In this document: in pieces, positions 18,508 to 28,000 of the stretch
Numbering within the stretch: position 1 is the stretch's first letter
How the letters are laid out: each line of letters opens with the position of its first letter
From: an uncultured Blautia sp.
GTDB lineage: Bacteria > Bacillota > Clostridia > Lachnospirales > Lachnospiraceae
Direction of reading: 5' to 3'
DNA length: 64,000 nt
NCBI RefSeq assembly: GCF_934372025.1
Contig: NZ_CAKROJ010000008.1
Location: 9,405 to 73,404, forward strand
Notes under the pieces: model-generated
Told to the model about the DNA's origin: nothing
What the model saw: only the letters and a program-made list of their open reading frames with translations
Databases searched by the model: none
Translations under genes and position numbers: made by a program

Positions 18508-19446
18508 ATGAGAGAAAATGAGAAAACCTATATAGAAAAAGTACTGGGAGTTTCTGTTGAGTATCATCGCTGGAAAGGTGAAGTCAACCTGCCATATTAC
18601 ATCACAGAGCGATATGATATGCGGCTGGTTCAAATGGATACGTTACAATGTATTTTTGTCTGGCCAAAAGAGAAACTGAATCAGATCAGTTCTCTCAAAA
18701 AACAGATTCGTCGTATTCAGATGGAAGAAGTGCTCCCGGTTGTTTTTATTTTGGAACGTATGGACAGGTATCACAGAGATGCTTTTATTTCCTCACATAT
18801 TCCATTTGTTGTTGCAGAAAACCAGCTGTACCTGCCGTTTATGGCACTGTATTTACAGGAAAAGTATTTGCGTGAAATAAAAGCTTCTGACAGTTTTCTG
18901 CCTTTTACACAACTACTGCTCTTCTACTGGTATTATCATAAAAAAAATACTGTTTATATGAGTGATATGATCCAGATATTGGAGTGCTCCGCAATGACTG
19001 TGACCCGTGCGTTCCGGCAGCTGGAAGAAAGTGGCATGTTTGAATGTGGCAAAACCGGTGTACAAAAAATGCTGACAGGAAAGCAATCGGCAGAGACAAT
19101 TCTGGTTGAACTGGAGGACAGTTTGATTAACCCGATTGCCGCTGTTCTGTACGTAGACAAAAAAGAACTGGCTGAACAGATTTCTTCCGATAAGCTATTC
19201 CTTTCAGAAAACTCTGCACTCAAAGCATTGGGAATTAATGTAAACGCAGAGCTGCCATGTTATGCTGTTTACAAAAAGAACATCTGTCTTAAGGGCAGCA
19301 GAGAATTACTTAATGCAGAAACTCAGATAAAGCTCGAATTATGGAAGTATGATCCATCTATACTTGGAAAAGAACAAGTCGTGGATCCATTATCACTGGC
19401 ATTAAGTATGAACAAGCCAGTTGACAGTTTTTTAAAAAACAGTTGA
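18508..19446 (+). CDS. Putative winged-helix DNA-binding protein upstream of the tryptophan importer
   Basis: A 312-residue protein that I do not recognise as a named family. Residues about 150-185 form a MarR-like helix-turn-helix (YMSDMIQILECSAMTVTRAF, then RQLEESGMF). The C-terminal third ends in WKYDPSIL and VDPLSLALSM, a pattern I associate with uncharacterised clostridial regulators. ATG 18508 is chosen because AGAGGAGGC lies 6 bases before it. Its stop codon lies inside the -35 box of the T-box promoter that drives the importer, so it is next to, but probably not part of, that unit. It could regulate tryptophan uptake; that is inference from position. Confidence 0.55.
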   Translation: MRENEKTYIEKVLGVSVEYHRWKGEVNLPYYITERYDMRLVQMDTLQCIFVWPKEKLNQISSLKKQIRRIQMEEVLPVVFILERMDRYHRDAFISSHIPFVVAENQLYLPFMALYLQEKYLREIKASDSFLPFTQLLLFYWYYHKKNTVYMSDMIQILECSAMTVTRAFRQLEESGMFECGKTGVQKMLTGKQSAETILVELEDSLINPIAAVLYVDKKELAEQISSDKLFLSENSALKALGINVNAELPCYAVYKKNICLKGSRELLNAETQIKLELWKYDPSILGKEQVVDPLSLALSMNKPVDSFLKNS

Positions 19447-19471
19447 CATCAACGGTTTCCTGTGGTAAAGT
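19443..19471 (+). promoter_or_regulatory. Promoter of the T-box leader and trpXYZ-like operon
   Basis: Perfect TTGACA (19443-19448), 17-base spacer and TAAAGT (19466-19471). The -35 box contains the TGA stop of the preceding gene (19444-19446). Confidence 0.75.
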
Positions 19472-19477
19472 AAAAAA

Positions 19478-19752
19478 CAACAAAACCGATGAGGAAGAAG
19501 AGTAAATAATTTTTAATCATTCCAGAGAGCAGGCATTGGTGGAAGCCTGTATGAGACAGATTATTGAATGGCCTTCCGAGGGCAGCCCGAAATTTTAATC
19601 TGAAGAGTAGGCGCTGACGGGAACCGAACCCGTTATCAATCAGGAGTGTATGTTTGTACATGAGAAAGTGGACGATACGTCAATTTGAGTGGTACCGCGA
19701 TAATAAGAAATTATTACCGTCTCAAGCATAGCTTGGGACGGTTCTTTTTTTC
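19478..19752 (+). promoter_or_regulatory. T-box riboswitch, tryptophan specifier (UGG)
   Basis: The leader shows the T-box hallmarks in order: an AGAGAGC motif (19524-19530), the stem I distal segment GGTGGAAGCC, a specifier region GAATGGCC with TGG at 19569-19571, the T-box core TGGTACCGCGA (19690-19700), and a terminator hairpin ACCGTCTCAAGC/GCTTGGGACGGT (19716-19727 with 19731-19742) followed by a T tract. Uncharged tRNA-Trp would pair with the specifier and with the UGG of the T-box, favouring the antiterminator and switching on the importer. The tryptophan reading fits the importer family downstream. This leader fills the 362-base gap between genes. Confidence 0.93.
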
Positions 19753-19808
19753 TCATGGAACATGAAATGTAGAAACACATAAAATGCAGAAAAGAGAGGA
19801 AAAAGACT

Positions 19809-20834
19809 ATGAAAAAAAGAATGTTAACAATCGCAGCAGCAGTAACAGCAACTATGATGATGGCTTCCCCGGTTATGGCAGAGGATTTTAAAATAGGCAT
19901 CTGCAACTATGTGGATGATGCATCCTTGAACCAGATCGTAGATAATATTCATAATCGTTTAGTGGAAATTGGTGAAGAAAAAGGTATTACTTTTGACATA
20001 TCTTATGATAACTGTAATGCAGATGCAAGCGTAATGGAACAGATCATTTCTGATTTCCAGGCTGATAACGTAGATCTGATGGTAGGTGTGGCAACACCGG
20101 TAGCTATGCGTATGCAGTCAGCTACAGAAGGAACCGAAACACCGGTTGTTTTCTCAGCTGTTTCTGATCCGGTCGGTTCAGGACTGGTAGATTCTCTTGA
20201 AGCTCCGGGGGCTAACATCACCGGAACAAGTGATTACCTCGATACTGCTTCAATTATGAAATTGATCCAGGCTCAGATTCCGGATGTAAAGAAAATCGGT
20301 CTTCTTTATGATGTAGGACAGGATTCCTCAACAACTGCAATCCAGGAAGCAAAAGATTATCTGGATGAGCAGGGCATCGAATATGTAGAACGTACCGGAA
20401 CCACAACAGATGAGGTTCAGCTTGCTGCGGAAGCACTGATCGCTGACGGTGTAGATGCAGTATTCACACCAACTGATAATACCATCATGACTGCTGAACT
20501 TTCAATTTACGAAAAATTCATTGATGCAGGAATTCCACATTATACAGGAGCTGATTCATTTGCACTTAACGGAGCATTCGTAGGTTATGGCGTTGATTAT
20601 TCGAATCTCGGACAGAAGACTGCAGATATGATCGCAGATATTCTGATCGACGGTGCAAAACCATCTGAGACAGCTGTTGAAACTTTTGACAATGGTACTG
20701 CAACTGTAAATACCGAAACCTGCGAAGCACTTGGACTTGATTTTGATACAGTAAAAAAGGCTTTTGAACCTCTTTGCACACAGGTAAATGAGATTACAAC
20801 TGCTGAAAGCTTCGACGATGTAGAAGCTAAATAA
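19809..20834 (+). CDS. trpX: Tryptophan-type ABC transporter, substrate-binding protein
   Basis: A 341-residue extracytoplasmic binding protein of the ABC_sub_bind family (DVQADNVDLMVGVATPVA-like core, VFSAVSDPVGSGLVD, DVGQDSSTTAIQEAK). The T-box with a UGG specifier and the gene set match the TrpXYZ tryptophan importers predicted by T-box regulon studies. The signal peptide (residues about 1-24, MKKRMLTIAAAVTATMMMAS) ends in PVMA-ED, a signal peptidase I site. No lipobox cysteine is present, unusual for a Gram-positive binding protein. GAGAGGAAAAAG precedes the ATG. Confidence 0.85.
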   Translation: MKKRMLTIAAAVTATMMMASPVMAEDFKIGICNYVDDASLNQIVDNIHNRLVEIGEEKGITFDISYDNCNADASVMEQIISDFQADNVDLMVGVATPVAMRMQSATEGTETPVVFSAVSDPVGSGLVDSLEAPGANITGTSDYLDTASIMKLIQAQIPDVKKIGLLYDVGQDSSTTAIQEAKDYLDEQGIEYVERTGTTTDEVQLAAEALIADGVDAVFTPTDNTIMTAELSIYEKFIDAGIPHYTGADSFALNGAFVGYGVDYSNLGQKTADMIADILIDGAKPSETAVETFDNGTATVNTETCEALGLDFDTVKKAFEPLCTQVNEITTAESFDDVEAK

Positions 20835-20857
20835 TAAGTTAACTGGAGGATTTCACT

Positions 20858-21784
20858 GTGACGATTGCAACAATGCTCTCCCTGGGAGAGACTGCTCTGA
20901 AGCTTGGACTGATCTGTTCACTGACAGTTCTTGCATTATTTCTTAGTTATTCTATGTTAAATGTCTGCGATCTTTCCACTGACGGCTGCTTTACTTTTGG
21001 GGCAGCCGTAGGTGCTGTCGTAGCCGTAAGCGGACATCCGTTCTTATCTATTATAGCTGCAATGGCGGCCGGTATTATTTCAGGATTTGTAACTGCGATT
21101 CTGCAGACAAAACTCGGGGTAGACAGTCTGCTTGCCGGTATTATTGTTAACACCGGTTTGTATTCTGTAAACATTGCAGTTATGGGTGGTTCGTCTCTGA
21201 TTAATATGAATCGTACAGATACCGTATTTACCATGATGAAAGAGGCGCTTGCAGGAACACCGTTAAAGGGCAGAGAGGATATCCTTGTTGCAGCTATCGC
21301 AGTAATCCTTGTTATTCTGTTTCTTGTGTTTTTCCTGAAAACCAGACTTGGTCTTGCGATTCGGGCTACCGGCAATAATGCAGATATGGTAAAATCATCC
21401 TCAATCAATCCTGTATTTACAACTGTGATCGGTCTCTGTGTTGCAAATGCGTTTACCGCGCTTTCCGGATGTCTGCTGTCTCAGTCTCAGAAATCTGTGG
21501 ATATCAATATCGGACAGGGAATGGTTACGATCGCGCTGGCATCTCTTCTGATAGGAGGAACGATCCTGGGACGAGGAGGAATTTTTGTAAGAGCTGTCGG
21601 AATGGTTCTTGGATCTTTTATATTCCGTCTGGTTTATACCATTGCACTGCGTTTCAATATGCCGGCGTTTATGCTGAAACTTGTATCATCTGTGATCGTT
21701 ATTCTTGCAATTTCCGGTCCTTATCTTAAGAAGCAGTGGCCGCAGATTAAAAGAAGGATGACACATACAAAAGGAGGCAGATGA
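20858..21784 (+). CDS. trpY: Tryptophan-type ABC transporter, permease
   Basis: A 308-residue membrane protein of the BPD_transp_2 family, with about eight to nine hydrophobic segments. The conserved cytoplasmic coupling region is LGLAIRATGNNADMVKSSS near residue 165, and IGQGMVTIALASLLIGGTIL lies further on. GTG 20858 is supported by GGAGGA 7 bases upstream. It would form a homodimeric channel with the ATPase TrpZ and receive substrate from TrpX. It ends four bases before the trpZ ATG. Confidence 0.85.
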   Translation: MTIATMLSLGETALKLGLICSLTVLALFLSYSMLNVCDLSTDGCFTFGAAVGAVVAVSGHPFLSIIAAMAAGIISGFVTAILQTKLGVDSLLAGIIVNTGLYSVNIAVMGGSSLINMNRTDTVFTMMKEALAGTPLKGREDILVAAIAVILVILFLVFFLKTRLGLAIRATGNNADMVKSSSINPVFTTVIGLCVANAFTALSGCLLSQSQKSVDINIGQGMVTIALASLLIGGTILGRGGIFVRAVGMVLGSFIFRLVYTIALRFNMPAFMLKLVSSVIVILAISGPYLKKQWPQIKRRMTHTKGGR

Positions 21785-21787
21785 TCT

Positions 21788-22576
21788 ATGTTAAAAATCA
21801 GCCATATATCAAAAACCTTTAATCCGGGAACGGTAAATGAGAAAAAAGCAATCGAAGATCTTTCTCTTGAGTTGAAAAAAGGTGACTTTGCTACCATCAT
21901 CGGTTCGAATGGTGCCGGAAAATCCACTCTTTTTAATGCAATCTGTGGTGATTTTCTGACAGACACCGGAGCAATTGAACTTGATGGTAAAGATATTACC
22001 TTTATGCCACAGCATGTACGTGCCAGAAATATCGGACGTCTTTATCAGGATCCAATGCGTGGAACTGCACCGGGTATGACAATTGAAGAGAATCTGGCAC
22101 TTGCAGCCGGTAAGGGCGGATGGCTTTCTCATACAACACGTCAGGAAAAAGAACGATTTCGTGAAGAATTAAAAAAACTTGACATTGGTCTGGAAGACCG
22201 TATGAGTCATCCGGTCGGACTTCTTTCCGGAGGTCAGAGACAGGCACTGTCCCTTCTGATGTCAACTATGAATCCACCGAAGCTTCTGCTTCTGGATGAG
22301 CATACTGCAGCATTGGATCCGAGAACTGCGGAAAAGGTTCTGGATCTGACAAAACATATCGTAGAAGAACACCAGCTGACATGCCTGATGATCACGCACA
22401 ACATGCAGTCCGCGATTGACCTTGGCAACAGAATTCTTATGATGGACTCTGGTAATGTTGTACTGGACATCGGAGAAGAAGAAAAGAAAAACATGACTGT
22501 GGAGGGACTTCTGGAGAAATTCAGAACAGGAGCCGGAAAGGCTCTTGATAATGACCGTATCCTTCTGTCAGAGTAA
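21788..22576 (+). CDS. trpZ: Tryptophan-type ABC transporter, ATP-binding protein
   Basis: A 262-residue ABC ATPase. Walker A is GSNGAGKST near residue 39, the signature is LLSGGQRQALSLLMSTM, and Walker B with catalytic residue reads LLLLDEHTAALDP (His replaces the usual Pro after the Glu). The switch histidine is in MITHNMQSAIDLG. It powers import through TrpXY. AGGAGGC precedes the ATG. The operon ends at the strong hairpin about 5 bases after the stop. Confidence 0.87.
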   Translation: MLKISHISKTFNPGTVNEKKAIEDLSLELKKGDFATIIGSNGAGKSTLFNAICGDFLTDTGAIELDGKDITFMPQHVRARNIGRLYQDPMRGTAPGMTIEENLALAAGKGGWLSHTTRQEKERFREELKKLDIGLEDRMSHPVGLLSGGQRQALSLLMSTMNPPKLLLLDEHTAALDPRTAEKVLDLTKHIVEEHQLTCLMITHNMQSAIDLGNRILMMDSGNVVLDIGEEEKKNMTVEGLLEKFRTGAGKALDNDRILLSE

Positions 22577-22580
22577 AAAC

Positions 22581-22645
22581 AAAGAACCATTACTGTTAAA
22601 TCCTGTATTAATATCGGATTTTATTATCAGTAATGGTTCTTTTTG
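22581..22645. terminator. Long bidirectional terminator between trpZ and tmcAL
   Basis: AAAGAACCATTACTG (22581-22595) pairs perfectly with CAGTAATGGTTCTTT (22628-22642); inside it AAATCC and GGATTT form a second stem. A-rich and T-rich flanks on each side let it stop both convergent transcripts. Confidence 0.9.
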
Positions 22646-22690
22646 TAATGATCCGAAAATTACACAGCAATGTTCCTGTTCTGTCAGAAC

Positions 22691-24010
22691 TCACAAAATA
22701 ACAAGTTGCTTCTGATATTCGTGAATAAATCCGTTTTCGCATTTCTGACAGAGAAGTTTTTCGTAGAGATTAGATGCAAAGGTAGTTTCTTCAAGAAGCT
22801 GTCTGCCGGATATGTCCAGCATCTTGTCTGCATCGGCAAGCTTGGTAATGAGTGGAATGGACGTATGGGCTTTGATTTCTTTCAGTAACGGGCTGCTTTC
22901 CCGACGAAAACCAAGGACACGTGCGTAAGGAACTGATGAAGGGGTGTTTTTGATGCCCAGGATGATATGCAGCAGTGCACGCTGGATCCGAGTCTGGGTA
23001 AGCTCTTTGGTTTTAAGCAGGGAAGCTGTCTGAGAAAAACCGGAAATTTCATTTATACGATTTGTAATACGCTCGGCAAGGTCATCTGAAACATCCTGAT
23101 ACGAAGAAAGACTAAAATCTTTTTTTGCAGATATACCTGTTTGCGTCAATAAACAATATACCAGAACTGAATCCAGCGCATCCTCCGTCAGAAATTGTTT
23201 TTCAGTCAGTACATCTTCTAATAAAGAACTGATTTCTTCCGGTACCTGACAGATAATCTGTTGAAGTGCAGAAGAAGTAAGTGGCGTTTTCAAAAGATCA
23301 CGAATTGCAGTGGCAGAAGCGAAACTGTTCTTTTCCATATAGGCGTTAATTTGTACAGCACTGGAAAGGGTGTCATGGTATCCCATTCCCTGTCGCTTCA
23401 GTGTGACCGGTTTCATAGTGCTCTGCAGACGGATCAGTGCTTTGCAGTATTCAATTCCCAGAATATTATTGGGCGATTTCAGAATCTCCATGATCTGATT
23501 CAGAAGAGGAGCAAGTACCCCGTCAAAATCATCTCCTTCAAAATTATAAGGATTCTTGAAATATTCCGTCAGTGCCTGGCATCTTGCTGCCGGAAAGGAC
23601 ATTCCACTGCTCAGAAAATCTTTCAGAAGCAGGCGATATGCTTCTGGTTCCTCTACGAGAATTTCTGCCAGTTCCATAAGTGCAGAAACTTCTCCGTACT
23701 CACTCCCAAAACAGAGGCTGTCCACAATATGCAGTCCGTCCAACATGGAAATACCGCCCATGGCAAAGGTTTCCGCACTGGCAGTGCTTACGGACACCGG
23801 CATCTCAAGTACGAGATCCGCACCACACCGAAGTGCCATTTCTGCCCGTATATGCTTTGGAAGAAGTGCCGGTGTGCCCCTTTGTACATAATCTCCGCTC
23901 ATAGCGACGATCACATAATCTGTCCCCAGTTCTTTTTTGCAGTAATCTATCTGATATTTATGTCCTTTATGAAACGGATTATACTCCGCAATGATCCCGG
24001 TTACTTTCAT
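22691..24010 (-). CDS. tmcAL: tRNA(Met) cytidine acetate ligase
   Basis: A 439-residue enzyme (formerly YlbM, nucleotidyltransferase-like) that activates acetate with ATP and forms N4-acetylcytidine at the wobble position of elongator tRNA-Met. The opening MKVTGIIAEYNPFHKGHKYQ contains the HxGH nucleotidyltransferase motif; VIVAMSGDYVQRGTPALLPK and LCFGSEYG are conserved in the family. GAGGAG precedes the ATG on the reverse strand. It diverges from pta-ackA, whose pathway produces acetate, the substrate TmcAL uses. Confidence 0.9.
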   Translation of the reverse strand: MKVTGIIAEYNPFHKGHKYQIDYCKKELGTDYVIVAMSGDYVQRGTPALLPKHIRAEMALRCGADLVLEMPVSVSTASAETFAMGGISMLDGLHIVDSLCFGSEYGEVSALMELAEILVEEPEAYRLLLKDFLSSGMSFPAARCQALTEYFKNPYNFEGDDFDGVLAPLLNQIMEILKSPNNILGIEYCKALIRLQSTMKPVTLKRQGMGYHDTLSSAVQINAYMEKNSFASATAIRDLLKTPLTSSALQQIICQVPEEISSLLEDVLTEKQFLTEDALDSVLVYCLLTQTGISAKKDFSLSSYQDVSDDLAERITNRINEISGFSQTASLLKTKELTQTRIQRALLHIILGIKNTPSSVPYARVLGFRRESSPLLKEIKAHTSIPLITKLADADKMLDISGRQLLEETTFASNLYEKLLCQKCENGFIHEYQKQLVIL

Positions 24011-24098
24011 TTAAAAATCTCCTCAGTCATAATTGATAGTCAGATCTTTAGCATTCTGTTTTCAAATTTTACCACAGGAAAAAAAACGAGGCAATTAA

Positions 24099-25283
<1,185 letters not shown>

Positions 25284-25352
25284 GAAATATCGTAACTCTA
25301 TCAGACTAAAAAGTTACGAAATACATATTTGAATAAATAGGAGAATATTAAA

Positions 25353-26543
25353 ATGAATGTATTGGTAATTAACTGCGGAAGTTCCTCTCTGAAATATCAG
25401 CTGATCAACTCTGAAACAGAGGATGTTCTGGCAAAGGGTCTTTGCGAAAGAATCGGAATCGACGGAAGACTGGTTTATCAGAAAGCCGGATGTGACAAGG
25501 AAATCACAGAATGTGCAATGCCTACACATAAAGAAGCAATCCAGTTCGTACTGAATGCTCTCACAAATGACAAAACAGGTGCTATCAAGAGCCTGAAAGA
25601 AGTAGATGCAATCGGACATCGTGTTGTACACGGCGGCGAGAAATTTGCCTGCTCTGCAGTGATCACTGATGAAATGATCGCAGCAGTAAAAGAGTGCAAC
25701 GATCTTGCACCTCTGCACAACCCGGCAAACCTGATCGGTATCGATGTTTGTACAGAACTTATGCCAGGTGTACCGCAGGTTGGTGTATTTGATACAGCTT
25801 TCCATCAGACAATGCCAGCAAAAGCATATCTGTACGGACTTCCGATCGAATACTATAAAAACTACAAAGTAAGAAGATATGGTTTCCACGGAACATCTCA
25901 CAGCTTCGTATCCAAACGCGCTGTTGAATTCCTTGGCCTTGACAAAGACAACTCCAAAGTTATCGTCTGCCATCTTGGAAACGGATCTTCCATCAGTGCT
26001 GTACAGAACGGCAAATGTGTTGACACAACAATGGGTCTTACACCACTTGAAGGTGTTGTTATGGGAACTCGTTCCGGTAACATTGATCCGGCTATCATTG
26101 AGTATATTGCCAAGAAAGAAAACCTTGAACTTGGTGATGTGATGAACATCCTCAACAAGAAATCCGGTCTTCAGGGTATGTCCGGAGTTGGAAGCGATAT
26201 GCGTGACATCAGAGCAGCAATTGCAGATGGAAATGAAGACGCAAAGAATGCTTATGACGTACTTTGCTACGGCATCGCTAAATTCGTTGGTGGATATGTA
26301 GCGGCTATGAATGGTGTAGATGCAATCGTATTTACAGCTGGTATCGGCGAGAACGTAGGACAGCTTCGTAAAGATGTATGCAGCTATTTCGGATATCTCG
26401 GTGTTGAGATCGATGACAAAGCAAATGATACATTCAGCGAAGAGATCGTTATCTCTACTCCAGCTTCCAAAGTTAAAGTTGCAGTTATTCCTACAAACGA
26501 AGAACTTGCAATCTGCAGAGATACAGTAGCACTGGTTAAATAA
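25353..26543 (+). CDS. ackA: Acetate kinase
   Basis: A 396-residue enzyme that transfers the phosphoryl group of acetyl phosphate to ADP, yielding acetate and ATP. Signatures are NVLVINCGSSSLKYQL at the N terminus, YGFHGTSHSFVS, HLGNGSSISA, and the C-terminal FTAGIGENVGQLRKDV. AGGAGAA precedes the ATG. It is coupled to pta as the main fermentative ATP-yielding pair. A terminator follows. Confidence 0.98.
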   Translation: MNVLVINCGSSSLKYQLINSETEDVLAKGLCERIGIDGRLVYQKAGCDKEITECAMPTHKEAIQFVLNALTNDKTGAIKSLKEVDAIGHRVVHGGEKFACSAVITDEMIAAVKECNDLAPLHNPANLIGIDVCTELMPGVPQVGVFDTAFHQTMPAKAYLYGLPIEYYKNYKVRRYGFHGTSHSFVSKRAVEFLGLDKDNSKVIVCHLGNGSSISAVQNGKCVDTTMGLTPLEGVVMGTRSGNIDPAIIEYIAKKENLELGDVMNILNKKSGLQGMSGVGSDMRDIRAAIADGNEDAKNAYDVLCYGIAKFVGGYVAAMNGVDAIVFTAGIGENVGQLRKDVCSYFGYLGVEIDDKANDTFSEEIVISTPASKVKVAVIPTNEELAICRDTVALVK

Positions 26544-26563
26544 TCAGCTATATTTGAATTATA

Positions 26564-26593
26564 AGGGCCTGCCTGATGGCAGGCTCTTTTTTT
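26564..26593 (+). terminator. Terminator of pta-ackA
   Basis: GCCTGCC (26567-26573) pairs with GGCAGGC (26578-26584) around TGAT, extended by AAG/CTT, then a run of seven T. Confidence 0.88.
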
Positions 26594-26697
26594 GCTTATA
26601 TGACGTAAGTTTAAGACTTATTGCATAAAAATATTGTGTATTATTTGCAAATAATTACCAAATATCAGAGAAAGTTATGCAATATGCACCAACCATA

Positions 26698-26726
26698 TTG
26701 ACAGAACAAAAAATAAAATGTATAAT
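26698..26726 (+). promoter_or_regulatory. Perfect consensus promoter of the LacI-type regulator
   Basis: TTGACA (26698-26703), 17-base spacer and TATAAT (26721-26726). The start site would fall near 26733, at the edge of the operator that follows. Confidence 0.93.
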
Positions 26727-26733
26727 TGCCATA

Positions 26734-26747
26734 TTGAAACGTTTCAA
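26734..26747. promoter_or_regulatory. LacI-family operator, copy 1
   Basis: Perfect 14-bp palindrome TTGAAACGTTTCAA with the central CG typical of LacI/PurR/RbsR operators. Placed directly after the -10 box at the expected start site, it should let the regulator repress its own gene. Spacing of the TG and CA ends differs from the CcpA cre consensus. Confidence 0.85.
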
Positions 26748-26775
26748 AAGTGGCTTCGAATAGGGGAAATGACGA

Positions 26776-27804
26776 ATGGATAAATCCACGAAAAAAAGAG
26801 CCACGATCACACAAGTGGCTAAATATGCTGGTGTATCTGTTGGGACGGTTTCGAATTATCTGAATGGTACAGCAAGTGTCTCAAATGACAGAGCGAAGAG
26901 AATACAGCAGGCTATCGATGAGCTTGATTATATTCCTGATACTCTGGCAAGTTCTCTCAGAAGAAAAGACAGTACTGCTATACATGTGTTGACACCTCAT
27001 CTGGACAGCACTTTCTATACAAGCACAATCAGTACTCTGATGCATTGTGCATATAAGGCTGGCTATACCGTTCATATTTCCAGTTATGAATACTCGGCTG
27101 ATATTGAAAAGCAGCAGCTGAGGGCATTGGAAAGCAGCAAACCTGGTACATCTGTCATTGTCTTTAATGGATTTGATGATCTTGGCGAGATTAAACGACT
27201 TGCAAAAAAACAGATCCATGTAATACTGGCGGATCGTCATGAGATTCCAGGATACACTTCAAGTGTTATTTTTGACAATCGCAGAGCACCTTTTGAAATC
27301 GTGTGCCTGCTGAAAAACAGAAACTACAAACGAATAGGACTTTTTACAGAACCTACAAAACTGCAAAATATCCGTGAAAGAGGAGAAGGTTTTCTTGAGG
27401 CAATGAGATTTTTTGGATTTCAAAATCCCGAATGCGATGTCTATTCTCGCCCAGATCTTTCATTGGATAAATTAAAAAACGGTTATCTTTATATGATGGA
27501 AATTCTTGAATCGCACAAGCGTGAAGAATTACCGGATGCCTGGATTGCAACTTCTGATTATCTGGCATTTGGAATGATGAGAGCGATTAACGAGAAAGGA
27601 TATTCCATACCTGAAGATTTTGGAATTGTCGGTTATGACAATATTGAAATTTCAGGCTATGTCAACCCAAGACTCACCACAGTTGAACAAAATCAGAAAT
27701 TATTTGGTAAAACATTATGGTCTGTGATCACTGATTATAATAAGACTGGGAAATATCAGAATATTGAGTTACCACAGAAAATAAAGATGCGAGGATCTTG
27801 CTAA
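26776..27804 (+). CDS. LacI-family transcriptional regulator of the sugar cassette
   Basis: A 342-residue regulator. The N-terminal helix-turn-helix and hinge are classic: ATITQVAKYAGVSVGTVSNY, then LNGTASVSNDRA. The rest is a periplasmic-binding-like sensor domain (residues about 62-340) with DAWIATSDYLAFGMMRA and GIVGYDNIEISGY near the effector site. AGGGGA precedes the ATG. Identical operators lie at its own promoter and upstream of the ABC operon, so it very likely controls both and responds to the imported sugar or a metabolite of it. Confidence 0.93.
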   Translation: MDKSTKKRATITQVAKYAGVSVGTVSNYLNGTASVSNDRAKRIQQAIDELDYIPDTLASSLRRKDSTAIHVLTPHLDSTFYTSTISTLMHCAYKAGYTVHISSYEYSADIEKQQLRALESSKPGTSVIVFNGFDDLGEIKRLAKKQIHVILADRHEIPGYTSSVIFDNRRAPFEIVCLLKNRNYKRIGLFTEPTKLQNIRERGEGFLEAMRFFGFQNPECDVYSRPDLSLDKLKNGYLYMMEILESHKREELPDAWIATSDYLAFGMMRAINEKGYSIPEDFGIVGYDNIEISGYVNPRLTTVEQNQKLFGKTLWSVITDYNKTGKYQNIELPQKIKMRGSC

Positions 27805-27810
27805 AATTAA

Positions 27811-27845
27811 TAATTGTGTACTGAAACAGGTATACAATTATTTTT
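27811..27845 (+). terminator. Terminator of the LacI-type gene
   Basis: TAATTGTGTACTG (27811-27823) pairs with CAGGTATACAATTA (27827-27840), with one bulged G and one G-T pair, around an AAA loop, then TTTTT. It separates the regulator from the ABC operon. Confidence 0.8.
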
Positions 27846-27853
27846 AAAAAATA

Positions 27854-27867
27854 TTGAAACGTTTCAA
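27854..27867. promoter_or_regulatory. LacI-family operator, copy 2, at the ABC operon
   Basis: TTGAAACGTTTCAA, identical to the copy at 26734-26747 and 1,120 bp away. A promoter should be close: TATTAAATT and TAAAAT (27881-27886) are possible -10 boxes, but no well-spaced -35 box is visible, so the operator may overlap a weak or activated promoter. Confidence 0.85.
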
Positions 27868-27924
27868 ACGGTATTAAATTTAAAATGGGGTACAAATATC
27901 TGAACGTGAGAAGGGAGGCGAACG

Positions 27925-27975
27925 GTGTTCGGATCATATGGGATAAAAGCAAAATGCCGTATGGAAGTTTCATAA
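27925..27975 (+). CDS. Candidate 16-residue leader peptide ORF
   Basis: A GTG-initiated frame of 16 codons ending in TAA at 27973-27975, with GGGAGG (27913-27918) 6 bases before the start. It encodes MFGSYGIKAKCRMEVS and ends 25 bases before the binding-protein ATG. Good ribosome-site spacing is the only support. It may be a translated leader, or chance. Confidence 0.3.
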   Translation: MFGSYGIKAKCRMEVS

Positions 27976-28000
27976 GCTAATTAAAAGGAGGATTTTTACA

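Noticed and set aside
26734..26747. CcpA cre site
   Set aside because: The TG and CA ends are 12 bases apart overall rather than the 14 of the cre consensus, and the site is duplicated only at the local regulator and its operon.
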